Origin: an uncultured Saprospiraceae bacterium
GTDB lineage: Bacteria > Bacteroidota > Bacteroidia > Chitinophagales > Saprospiraceae
DNA: 8,782 bases
Direction of reading: 5' to 3'
NCBI GenBank assembly: GCA_937967535.1
Contig: CALCMV010000383.1
Span: 1-8,782, forward strand
The notes beneath the pieces are model-generated. The model did not search any database, was not told the origin of the DNA, and worked only from the letters and a program-made list of their open reading frames with translations. Of this stretch, positions 1 to 5,817 are shown one piece after another. Position 1 is the stretch's first letter. Every line of letters begins with the position of its first letter. A program made the position numbers and the translations under genes.

Positions 1-25
1 CCATTTAACTTTGCCTAAAGCGAAT

Positions 26-109
26 ACTCGTCAGACGAATCCCTTTATTCAATGCGAATATTTTATGAGATAAATCACTACATTTCACAAAAACCTTCGT
101 CAGACGAGT
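26..109. repeat. Paired inverted TCGTCAGACGA motifs
   Basis: Two copies of the 11-base odd palindrome TCGTCAGACGA lie at 28-38 and 97-107. With their flanks (26-39 and 96-109) they are inverted copies of one another, matching at 13 of 14 positions and differing only at the centre. They lie downstream of the DAHP synthase stop on the minus strand. There, the copy nearer the gene is followed by GGTTTTTG, so it could act as a weak terminator. The stem is only 5 bp plus flanks, so that role is a guess; the repeat itself is directly visible. The rest of 1-172 holds nothing I can call. Confidence 0.45.
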
Positions 110-172
110 ACTATCCCGCAAGCAAACTTAAACTGATAGCCTTTTGTTTCACAAAATTTCCACCATATCATT

Positions 173-228
173 ACAACACTACGACACTACGGCACTACGA
201 CACTACAACACTACGACACCTCAACACT
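173..228. repeat. 8-bp tandem repeat (ACGACACT), seven degenerate copies
   Basis: Seven consecutive 8-mers are visible: ACAACACT, ACGACACT, ACGGCACT, ACGACACT, ACAACACT, ACGACACC, TCAACACT. The array runs through the 3' end of the DAHP synthase gene, whose TAG stop (213-211, minus) is formed by the repeat. On the minus strand TAG recurs every 8 bases (213-211, 205-203, 197-195, 189-187, 181-179). Because 8 is not a multiple of 3, this closes all three frames within a short distance. Confidence 0.85.
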
Positions 229-1308
229 ATCCACTGCCGTAATTTCGCGTTGATAGGAGACGGAATCTTGGTGGATAGCATCAAAAATTCCCTCTACTAA
301 TTTATCGTTAAGTCCTTGATTTTGACCGATTTCCATTCGGGTTCGCATCATTTCTTTCCATCTGCCGAGTTGTACAATTGGGATTTTGTTGTCTTGTTTG
401 AATTGGGCAATTTGCTCGACAATTTCTTTACGTTGGGTGAGTATATTTATCAGAGATTTGTCCAATAAATCTATTTCGGTACGCCAGCTTTTTAGTTCGT
501 TGGAGGCATCTGTTTTGGGTGCCTTGTCGCGGTTGAGCAAGCTATCGAGCAGGTGAGCGAGGTCAACGGGCGTGACCTGCTGCGCCGCATCACTCCATGC
601 GTTGTCAGGGTCGGTGTGCGACTCAATCATCAAGCCGCTAAAGCCGATGTCCAAGCCTTTTTTGGAGATGCTCCAGAGCAATTCGCGCTTGCCTCCGGTG
701 TGGCTGGGGTCGCCGATAATCTCTATGCCGGGAATGAGTTTTTTCAATTCTAATGCCAAGCCCCAATGTGGCGGATTGCGATATACATCCTTCTGTGCCA
801 GCGTATTAAAGCCTCTGTGAATGGCAGCGATGCGTGTGATTCCACAGGTGTAGAGTCGCTTAATCGCCCCTGCCCAGAGTTTGACATCGGGATTAATCGG
901 ATTTTTGACCATGACGGGTACATCGTGGTATTTGAGCGCGTCGGCGATTTCTTGTACGGCAAATGGATTGACCGTTGTGCGTGCGCCTATCCACAGTACA
1001 TCCACGCCATGTGCGAGTGCAGTGCGTACATGATGTGCATTGGCAACTTCGATAGTGACGGGCAAGCCCGTTTCGCGCTTGGCTTGTTGCATCCAGGGTA
1101 AGCCTTCTTCGCCGATGCCTTCAAAGCTACCCGGATTGGTACGCGGTTTCCAGATACCTGCACGTAGTATGTGTGCGCCTGCTTTTGCTGCGCCACGACA
1201 GCTTGCAAGTGTCTGTTCCTGTGTCTCCGCACTACAAGGTCCGGCGATAATAAGCGGCTGGTTTTCAGGGAGATTCATGCCCCAATCTTTGATTTGTTTT
1301 AATTCCAT
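211..1308 (-). CDS. Bifunctional 3-deoxy-7-phosphoheptulonate (DAHP) synthase / chorismate mutase
   Basis: This 365-residue cytoplasmic enzyme has two parts. The N-terminal DAHP synthase condenses phosphoenolpyruvate with erythrose 4-phosphate, the first shikimate step. The C-terminal AroQ-type chorismate mutase makes prephenate on the way to Phe and Tyr. The synthase (about 15-255) shows GPCSAE at 23-28, KPRT at 54-57, IHRGF at 163-167 and GDPSHTGGKRE at 199-209. Likely metal ligands are Cys25, His203, Glu229 and Asp240. The mutase (about 270-355) keeps Arg276, Arg293, Lys304 and Arg316, with the same spacing (17, 11, 12) as the E. coli mutase active site. This order matches the type I-beta synthase-mutase fusion known from Bacteroidota such as Porphyromonas, where the mutase domain also carries feedback control; that control is inferred here. 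The ATG at 1308 is the natural start, reached through a heptamer repeat with no Shine-Dalgarno. The last residues (VDSVEVS) are encoded in or beside the 8-bp repeat and lie beyond the conserved fold. Upstream is a Phe/Tyr attenuator. Confidence 0.96.
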   Translation of the reverse strand: MELKQIKDWGMNLPENQPLIIAGPCSAETQEQTLASCRGAAKAGAHILRAGIWKPRTNPGSFEGIGEEGLPWMQQAKRETGLPVTIEVANAHHVRTALAHGVDVLWIGARTTVNPFAVQEIADALKYHDVPVMVKNPINPDVKLWAGAIKRLYTCGITRIAAIHRGFNTLAQKDVYRNPPHWGLALELKKLIPGIEIIGDPSHTGGKRELLWSISKKGLDIGFSGLMIESHTDPDNAWSDAAQQVTPVDLAHLLDSLLNRDKAPKTDASNELKSWRTEIDLLDKSLINILTQRKEIVEQIAQFKQDNKIPIVQLGRWKEMMRTRMEIGQNQGLNDKLVEGIFDAIHQDSVSYQREITAVDSVEVS

Positions 1309-1312
1309 TTTA

Positions 1313-1345
1313 TTAATGGTTAATGGTTAATGATTAATGGTTAAT
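1313..1345. repeat. 7-bp tandem repeat (TTAATGG) in the 5' leader of the DAHP synthase gene
   Basis: Consecutive heptamers TTAATGG, TTAATGG, TTAATGA, TTAATGG and a degenerate fifth occupy the bases just upstream of the ATG, which lies on the minus strand. In the transcript this is an A/U-rich, unstructured AUUAACC repeat with no purine-rich ribosome site, as is usual for Bacteroidota translation starts. Nearly the same heptamer follows the antiporter stop at 5782. Confidence 0.85.
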
Positions 1346-1378
1346 TTTTTTCACTAACCATTCCCTTTAACCTTTTGT

Positions 1379-1413
1379 AAAAAAAAAGCCCGAATACTAT
1401 TCGTATTCAGGCT
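1379..1413 (-). terminator. Intrinsic terminator of the aromatic leader
   Basis: On the minus strand an 11-bp stem pairs AGCCUGAAUAC (1413-1403) with GUAUUCGGGCU (1397-1387), with one U·G wobble and a 5-base loop. It is followed at once by eight Us (1386-1379). It lies between the leader peptide and the DAHP synthase start, where it would stop transcription about 70 bases before the gene. The wobble becomes a true mismatch on the plus strand, so the element is oriented for minus-strand transcription. Confidence 0.88.
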
Positions 1414-1443
1414 TGTATATTTTGATTATGGCACTACATTTAC

Positions 1444-1509
1444 CTACCGAATACGAAATTTCGCGTTGCTAAAAAAGTAAAAGTAATATGTGCTATAATT
1501 TTTGTGCAT
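1444..1509 (-). CDS. Aromatic leader peptide (21 aa, Phe/Tyr rich)
   Basis: A short reading frame starts at ATG (1509-1507) and ends at TAG (1446-1444). It begins MHKNYST, continues YYFYFF (residues 8-13) and ends SNAKFRIR. Four Tyr and four Phe make up 8 of 21 residues. The product is probably not functional as a protein: its codons are the sensor for charged tRNA-Phe and tRNA-Tyr, the two amino acids made downstream of chorismate mutase. It has no Shine-Dalgarno; the leader is A/T-rich. It sits 200 bases upstream of the DAHP synthase ATG with only the terminator hairpin and the heptamer repeat between. Chance occurrence of an aromatic run in AT-rich DNA is possible, but the placement, stop position and alternative pairing argue against it. 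Confidence 0.78.
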   Translation of the reverse strand: MHKNYSTYYFYFFSNAKFRIR

Positions 1510-1541
1510 AATAAATTTGCTGCCCTTTGTTAATTGTTTTG

Positions 1542-1572
1542 TAAAATTATGACATTATTTTTGAGAAAGCAA
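1542..1572 (-). promoter_or_regulatory. Putative promoter of the DAHP synthase leader
   Basis: On the minus strand TTG (1572-1570) is separated by 20 bases from TAATTTTA (1549-1542). This matches seven of eight positions of the Bacteroidota -7 consensus TANNTTTG, counting the two free ones, and the spacing is within the usual 17-23. A start near 1535 would leave roughly 25 untranslated bases before the leader peptide. Such strings are common by chance in AT-rich DNA, so confidence is moderate at best. Confidence 0.35.
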
Positions 1573-1639
1573 TAATTTTTCGGATTTTTTTTTGAGAAAA
1601 TTGAAAAACAGTTTTATCTACAGTCAGCCGCTTAACGTA

Positions 1640-1745
1640 AACTCGCATAATAGCAGTAGACTGCGGACTGATAGGCTGCTGACTTAGTTGACCTTTCGCC
1701 CTTTCGCTTTGCTTGATTTGACCTTTGTGCTTTGTGCTTTTTTCA
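1640..1745. repeat. Degenerate 7/8-bp repeats at the 3' end of the lipoprotein gene
   Basis: Plus-strand units include AGACTGC, GGACTGA, TAGGCTGC, TGACTTA at about 1650-1686, then GACCTTT, CGCCCTTT, CGCTTTG and TGACCTTT, GTGCTTT, GTGCTTT up to about 1745. The second half lies inside the coding region and supplies the basic C-terminal tail and stop of the minus-strand lipoprotein. The units are more diverged than those at 173 or 1313. Confidence 0.55.
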
Positions 1746-2223
1746 AATCTACGAGTAGGGTAGCATAGCCGCTTCCGGGAACAACTTCGAATTCCTCGCC
1801 GCCATAAGTAACAACGCCTCTGCCGCCTTTTTTCCATTCTTTGGCTCGTAGGGTATATTTATTGCCCATTTTTGGATTGGGTCCGAAGGTGAGGTAACGC
1901 CCATCTACATCAAAACTGACGGCAAAATTTCCGCTGCTTTCTTTGCGGGATTCAAATACGCCGGGTGTGCGTTTTTTGATGATAATTTCTTCGACCTGCC
2001 GCCCGTCTTTGGAGATAATTTTACCGCCACTAATCTGACTATCAGTACTTTTCAATTTGCGATAAATAATAATTTCTTTGGAGGTGTAAAATTGGATTTG
2101 TTTGAGGTCTTCGTCCGACCAACGGCTATTTTCGTAGAGTTCTTCGGTAAATGGGCTGAGCTTGGCACAACTTGTCACCAATACGGCTGCCAATAGGGAT
2201 AAACACAGAATTACATTTTTCAT
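1684..2223 (-). CDS. Predicted lipoprotein of unknown function with a repeat-derived basic tail
   Basis: The product is 179 residues. MK is followed by a hydrophobic stretch and a lipobox VTSC with Cys19, so it is probably lipidated and anchored on the periplasmic side of a membrane. The mature part is mostly hydrophilic with alternating beta-like segments, for example KEIIIYRKL and GRQVEEIIIKKRTPG. I recognise no catalytic motif. The text resembles uncharacterised Bacteroidota lipoproteins with a WSDEDLKQIQFY-type N-terminus, but I cannot name a family. The last 19 residues (161-179) contain seven Lys and one Arg and are encoded by degenerate 7/8-bp repeats, so they may be an acquired extension. 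The ATG at 2223 directly precedes the signal peptide and has no Shine-Dalgarno. The gene is upstream of the DAHP synthase leader and in the same direction, but the promoter-like string and attenuator between them suggest separate transcription. Confidence 0.82.
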   Translation of the reverse strand: MKNVILCLSLLAAVLVTSCAKLSPFTEELYENSRWSDEDLKQIQFYTSKEIIIYRKLKSTDSQISGGKIISKDGRQVEEIIIKKRTPGVFESRKESSGNFAVSFDVDGRYLTFGPNPKMGNKYTLRAKEWKKGGRGVVTYGGEEFEVVPGSGYATLLVDLKKAQSTKVKSSKAKGRKVN

Positions 2224-2282
2224 ATTATAAGGATCTTAGAATTTAGACGCGAGAGGAGAGATAAGATAGCTTGAATTTTAAG

Positions 2283-2299
2283 TCATTGATTATCAATGA
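2283..2299. repeat. 17-base perfect dyad TCATTGAT-T-ATCAATGA
   Basis: Two 8-base arms flank one central base, 60-76 bases upstream of the lipoprotein start at 2223. It could be an operator or a small hairpin in the leader. The half-site spacing does not fit an FNR or CRP box. The surrounding region 2224-2399 is otherwise AT-rich and I could not pick a convincing promoter in it. Confidence 0.35.
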
Positions 2300-2399
2300 T
2301 TTATAATTAATACTTCTATTCTCATTCCTCTTGCCTGTTTGTGTGAAAAATGCAAAATAATTATCAATTAAAATGCCAGAAAAGTTGTAGGAAGGAAGA

Positions 2400-2459
2400 A
2401 AATGTTGCTGCCCGACCGGAGGAATAAATTCCTCCGGTCGTTTCGAGGGGGCAACATTT
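2400..2459. repeat. 60-base nested inverted repeat
   Basis: An inner perfect 13-bp stem pairs 2413-2425 with 2428-2440 (CGACCGGAGGAAT and its complement). An outer 9-bp stem pairs 2400-2408 (AAATGTTGC) with 2451-2459 (GCAACATTT). They are separated by a small bulge on the left and a larger one on the right, with CCC opposite GGGG. The arms are GC-rich in an AT-rich gap. No T tract follows on either strand, so it is not a standard terminator. A REP-like or palindromic mobile element, or an RNA structure, fits better. Confidence 0.75.
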
Positions 2460-2704
2460 GTGCTTAAAGCCGTCTAAGAGGTTAATCATTTTTGGCGTTA
2501 AGTGTGTTAAATACTTCAAGCGTTTTTTGGTTTGTTTTTTCTGTTAATGTATTGATTTGGGGTTGGTTTTTCCGAGCTAAAAGTGCTTTTTTGGGGTTGG
2601 GGGTCACAGGTCTTTTAGAGGCTAAAAAAAAGTTAATTTGGAGCTAATAGCTTCTCTTGAGTTTTACATCATTTAATTGGCGTTTTTTTGGTTGACTTCC
2701 TCTG
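2460..2704. other. Non-coding stretch, nothing recognised
   Basis: This is T- and G-rich on the plus strand, with runs such as TTTTTTGG and TTGGGGTTGG. No reading frame, RNA gene or promoter here can be supported. It lies between the nested hairpin and the palindrome that precedes the 50-bp repeats. Confidence 0.5.
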
Positions 2705-2722
2705 TCCCGATAGCTATCGGGA
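2705..2722. repeat. 18-bp perfect palindrome TCCCGATAGCTATCGGGA
   Basis: The palindrome can fold as a 7-bp stem with an AGCT loop. On the plus strand it is followed by TGTTTTTT, which makes it terminator-like in that direction, although no plus-strand gene lies upstream. It is directly followed by a decayed half-unit of the 50-bp array. Confidence 0.6.
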
Positions 2723-2761
2723 TGTTTTTTGAATTTGCCGTTTTGATGATGTTATTTTTTC

Positions 2762-3096
2762 AAGGTCAATGCCTTTTTGAATTTATCCGTTTTTCTGTGC
2801 TACTTTCTTTTAAGGTCAATGTTTTTTTGAATTTATCCGTTTTTCTGTGCTACTTTCTTTTAAGGTCAATGTTTTCCTGAATTTATCCGTTTTTCTGTGC
2901 TACCTTCTTTTAAGGTCAATGTTTTCCTGAATTTATCCGTTTTTCTGTGCTACTTTCTTTTAAGGTCAATGTTTTTCTGAATTTATCCGTTTTTCTGTGC
3001 TACCTTTCTTTTAAGGTCAATGTTTTTCTGAATTTATCCGTTTTTCTGTGCTACTTTCTTTAAGGTCAATGTCTTTTTGAATTTATCCGTTTTTTC
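2762..3096. repeat. 50-bp tandem repeat, about seven copies
   Basis: Copies begin at AAGGTCAAT at 2762, 2812, 2862, 2912, 2962, 3013 and 3062, giving periods 50, 50, 50, 50, 51, 49. The unit continues through ATTTATCCG and GTGCTACTTTC and is T-rich. The string GTTTTTCTG occurs twice in the consensus, so the unit may itself have grown from an 18-base duplication. The last copy diverges after about 3096 and a degenerate partial copy precedes the array (about 2721-2761). There are no unique spacers and the period does not preserve a reading frame. Confidence 0.92.
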
Positions 3097-3820
3097 GATG
3101 TTATATTTCTCTCTGTGATAAAAGATGCGTTAATTTGGCATTTTGGTGTATTGAGGGGAAAATTTTCTTGTGATTTGCTAGGTCTTTTGCTATTAGGTTT
3201 GTCTTTAGATTGTCTTTGTAAGGTTGTTTGTCGTATAAACGACTGAAATTCTCAAAAAATTCTCAAAATTGTTGTTTTAACACTTTTTTTAACAACAACA
3301 CTCATTTCCTTGATAATGTGCATATTAAACATTGTTGTCAAAATGTTAAAAAAATTACCTACATTTTAAAAGAACTTTATAAGCTGACTATTATTTCTTT
3401 TCGATGACACAAAGTTAAGCACTTTTCAAATGCGTCACAGGACATTTTCAGGACACTTTTTTGAAATTGTAGAATCCCACATATTGTAGAAATTATAAAT
3501 TCCAAAAAACAAATTCCAAATTACTTCTTATCCTTTAGACGCTTTTTGTTAAAAATATAAAAACTATGACTCATGTAAGAAACTATATACAATGGACGGT
3601 AAATATTTTAAAATATAAATACTTGACTATCAATTTTTTCCTTACTCAGAGCAATTCCAGATTTCAAAACTCGTACAGAGAAAACTTGGAATTTGGGATG
3701 TGTTATTCGGCACTTGTACATATATATACCTTCAAAACAGCATTAGGTAATCATATTCCTTCATTTTTTTTCAAAATCATTCATTTTTTAGTATCATTAT
3801 TCCATAGATTAATGCTTGGA
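3097..3820. other. AT-rich upstream region of the antiporter gene, no gene supported
   Basis: Only weak structures are visible: TTGTTGTT (3269-3276) pairing with AACAACAA (3291-3298), and GTCGT-ATAA-ACGAC near 3229-3242. An open frame at 3566-3862 has no recognisable protein features. The stretch could hold distal regulation for the gene at 3919, but I see no specific site before the promoter at 3821. Confidence 0.45.
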
Positions 3821-3854
3821 TTGTTCAATTGCTTCATGCTTATGCTTATTTTTG
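3821..3854 (+). promoter_or_regulatory. Putative Bacteroidota-type promoter of the antiporter gene
   Basis: TATTTTTG at 3847-3854 matches every fixed position of the -7 consensus TANNTTTG. TTG at 3821-3823 lies 23 bases upstream, the upper end of accepted spacing; another TTG at 3829 would be too close at 15. Transcription from about 3860 would give a 5' leader near 60 bases made of degenerate CAACT-type repeats. Confidence 0.45.
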
Positions 3855-3872
3855 CCCGATAAAAAAATACGA

Positions 3873-3910
3873 CATCAATTAACAACTCGACACACATCAA
3901 CTCAACAACT
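3873..3910 (+). repeat. Degenerate 7/8-bp repeats in the antiporter leader
   Basis: Units such as ATCAATT, AACAACT, CGACACAC, ATCAACT, CAACAACT run up to nine bases before the ATG. They leave a C/A-rich leader with little secondary structure and no Shine-Dalgarno. The copies are diverged, so the repeat call is softer than at 1313 or 5782. Confidence 0.45.
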
Positions 3911-3918
3911 AGTCTTAT

Positions 3919-5781
3919 ATGCTCGAAATAGCCAGTATTGTTATTCTTGGAATTTTGGCACAGTGGGTCGCTTGGCGTACCCGTGTGCCGGCTATCCTAC
4001 CCCTTATTATTATAGGTCTTTTGGTCGGTCCGATTTCCAGTATCTGGCTGGATTACAAATGGATAGAACCGATTTATGACCCAAACATCATCAAATCTGA
4101 CGGGCATGGACATGAGGTACATGGTCATGGTCTCTTTCCCGGCAATAGTCTCTTTTACTTTGTGTCCTTGGCTATCGGAATTATTCTTTTTGAAGGAGGT
4201 TTGACCCTAAAAATGAAGGAAATACGCGGTGGCATCGCCCCGGCTATCGGCAAATTGATTTCGATTGGTTCGCTGGTATCATTTATAGGTGGCGGTTTGG
4301 CAGCATACTATATCTTACAACCGGAGTTGAGTTGGTCTTTGGCATTTCTATTTGGTGGTTTGATAGTCGTGACCGGTCCGACGGTGATTGCGCCCATTCT
4401 GCGGAATGTACCATTGAGCAAAAATGTCGCTAACGTCCTCAAATGGGAAGGAATCCTTATCGACCCGATTGGTGCTTTGGCGGCGGTTTTGGTCTATAAT
4501 TTCATTACGGCAGGCGAAAGTGGGGCAGAATTTACCTTGACGGCATTGCGAACTTTCGGAATTATTCTCGCGGTTGGATTTTCTATTGGTGCGGGTGCAG
4601 CCTTTGGCTTGGCACAATTGATACGTAGTCACCTGATTCCGCATTATTTATTGAATGTTTTTACGCTCGCGCTTGTATTGGCAGCCTTTGTCATGTCTGA
4701 TTTATTGGCGCACGAATCGGGGCTGCTTACGGTAGTCGTCATGGGTATGGCACTGGGCAATATGAACATTCCCAACCTCAAAGAAATCCTCGATTTTAAG
4801 GAATCATTGACCGTTTTGCTCATTTCGATTCTCTTCATCTTACTTTCTGCGAATATTGATTATGAGCAACTTCAATTCCTCATAGACCCGCGTGCATTGC
4901 TCATATTTGCAGTGGTGGTTTTTGTCTTGCGTCCTTTGGGTGTTTTTCTGAGTACGGGCGGTTCCAATCTTTCTTTTCGCGAAAAATTATTTATCTCGTG
5001 GATAGGTCCGCGTGGTATCGTAGCGGCTGGTATTGCTTCACTTTTTGGTCTTCGATTGGTCGAAAAGGGCATTGAAGGAGCAGAATTGATTACGCCTTTG
5101 GTCTTCCTCATCGTATTGGGTACGGTACTCCTCAATGCTACCACAGCGCGACTCGTAGCACGCATGCTCGGTGTTACGCTCGACGATTCCAACGGCATCC
5201 TGATTGTCGGTGCAAACAAAGGTTCGCGCCTGATAGCCAAGTACTTACAAGAAAATGGCAGACACGTTGTACTCGTTGACAACAACGCCCGCGAGGTCAA
5301 ACGCGCTACCGACATGGGCTTGGAAGGACTCGTAGAAAATGTCTTTTCCGACAACCTCGAAGACCGCTACGAACTACTTGACATGGCATACCTCATCGCC
5401 CTCACCAGCAGCAATGAAGTCAACAATGTAGCTTGCGAAAAATACAAAGAAAATTTTGGTGAAAAAGGAGCTTACCGTTTCGTCACCAATCTGGAAATGA
5501 AAAATGACGAAGTTGATATTCCCAAAAATGGGCTGTTTGCTGCCAATTGTGATTTTGTCAGATTCAATCGCATCGTGCGCGATAGTCAGCAAGTCAATGA
5601 GTTCGTCATTCAGGATGAAGTGGTGGATTTGTCCTCTATTTTACGCAAATTTACAGATAATCAATTGCCCTTATTTATTCGTTCTGCCAAAACGGGCGAT
5701 ATTCGCATTATCCCCGCACAACATGAAGCATTGGAAGCCGAAGCAGGTGATGTGATTGCTTATTTCGGAGAACTCATGTGA
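3919..5781 (+). CDS. CPA1-type cation/proton antiporter with C-terminal RCK (TrkA-N) domain
   Basis: This 620-residue inner-membrane transporter probably exchanges Na+ or K+ for H+ in pH and cation homeostasis; the ion cannot be told from sequence. Residues 1 to about 415 are hydrophobic, with roughly a dozen membrane segments. Family landmarks are LFEGGLTL (90-97), TGPTVIAPILR (152-162), WEGILIDPIGA (176-186) with the likely ion-binding Asp182, and IGPRGIVAAG (about 362-371). A Rossmann-like RCK domain starts near 426 with GILIVGANKGSR and runs to about 540, followed by a TrkA-C-like end (about 560-620). Such domains usually bind nucleotides or ions and gate transport. An unusual loop after the first segments carries His63, His65, His68 and His70 (HGHEVHGH). 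The position before Asp182 is Ile, where many members of this superfamily have Asn or Asp. The ATG at 3919 is placed just ahead of the first membrane helix. It is the only gene in its transcript as far as visible. Confidence 0.93.
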   Translation: MLEIASIVILGILAQWVAWRTRVPAILPLIIIGLLVGPISSIWLDYKWIEPIYDPNIIKSDGHGHEVHGHGLFPGNSLFYFVSLAIGIILFEGGLTLKMKEIRGGIAPAIGKLISIGSLVSFIGGGLAAYYILQPELSWSLAFLFGGLIVVTGPTVIAPILRNVPLSKNVANVLKWEGILIDPIGALAAVLVYNFITAGESGAEFTLTALRTFGIILAVGFSIGAGAAFGLAQLIRSHLIPHYLLNVFTLALVLAAFVMSDLLAHESGLLTVVVMGMALGNMNIPNLKEILDFKESLTVLLISILFILLSANIDYEQLQFLIDPRALLIFAVVVFVLRPLGVFLSTGGSNLSFREKLFISWIGPRGIVAAGIASLFGLRLVEKGIEGAELITPLVFLIVLGTVLLNATTARLVARMLGVTLDDSNGILIVGANKGSRLIAKYLQENGRHVVLVDNNAREVKRATDMGLEGLVENVFSDNLEDRYELLDMAYLIALTSSNEVNNVACEKYKENFGEKGAYRFVTNLEMKNDEVDIPKNGLFAANCDFVRFNRIVRDSQQVNEFVIQDEVVDLSSILRKFTDNQLPLFIRSAKTGDIRIIPAQHEALEAEAGDVIAYFGELM

Positions 5782-5814
5782 TTAATGGTTAATGGTTAAT
5801 GATTAATGATTAAT
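5782..5814. repeat. 7-bp tandem repeat (TTAATGG/TTAATGA) starting right after the antiporter stop
   Basis: TTAATGG, TTAATGG, TTAATGA, TTAATGA and a partial fifth unit begin at the base immediately after the TGA stop (5779-5781). The motif is the same as at 1313-1345, where it sits before a start codon on the other strand. It runs into the 44-bp minisatellite. Confidence 0.85.
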
Positions 5815-5817
5815 ACT

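Larger units (their letters stand above)
1379..1509 (-). promoter_or_regulatory. Phe/Tyr transcription attenuator with mutually exclusive hairpins
   Basis: Two competing structures can be read. Terminator: 1413-1403 with 1397-1387. Antiterminator: UUCGUAUUCGG (1457-1447) with 1410-1400, 11 bp with one G·U, which uses up the 5' arm of the terminator. The antiterminator strand is the last leader codons, just before the stop at 1446-1444. A ribosome at that stop would cover it and allow the terminator. A ribosome stalled on the YYFYFF codons (1488-1471) should have its front edge near 1459 and leave it free. The geometry is that of E. coli pheA/trp-type attenuation. The pairings are seen in the sequence; the mechanism is inferred. 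I see no strong hairpin upstream of the antiterminator strand. Confidence 0.75.

Noticed and set aside
52..300. Plus-strand open frame across the 8-bp repeat
   Set aside because: It is antisense to the 3' end of the DAHP synthase gene and its translation is the repeat (TTTLRHYD-like).
2283..2299. FNR/CRP-type binding site
   Set aside because: The half-sites are separated by one base, where those regulators need about four to six. Kept only as an unassigned dyad.
2677..2880. Open frame running into the 50-bp repeats
   Set aside because: The repeat period is not a multiple of three, the frame closes after two units, and the translation is only the repeat.
2762..3096. CRISPR array
   Set aside because: Units are directly contiguous with no unique spacers, and no cas gene is present. 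The same holds for 5818-6141.
3566..3862. 98-residue plus-strand open frame upstream of the antiporter
   Set aside because: AT-rich, low-complexity translation with no signal peptide, motif or plausible domain, and it overlaps the likely promoter at 3821-3854.
4872..5354. 160-residue minus-strand frame opposite the antiporter gene
   Set aside because: A shadow of a strongly supported gene, rich in Ser, Thr and Arg as expected of antisense translation.
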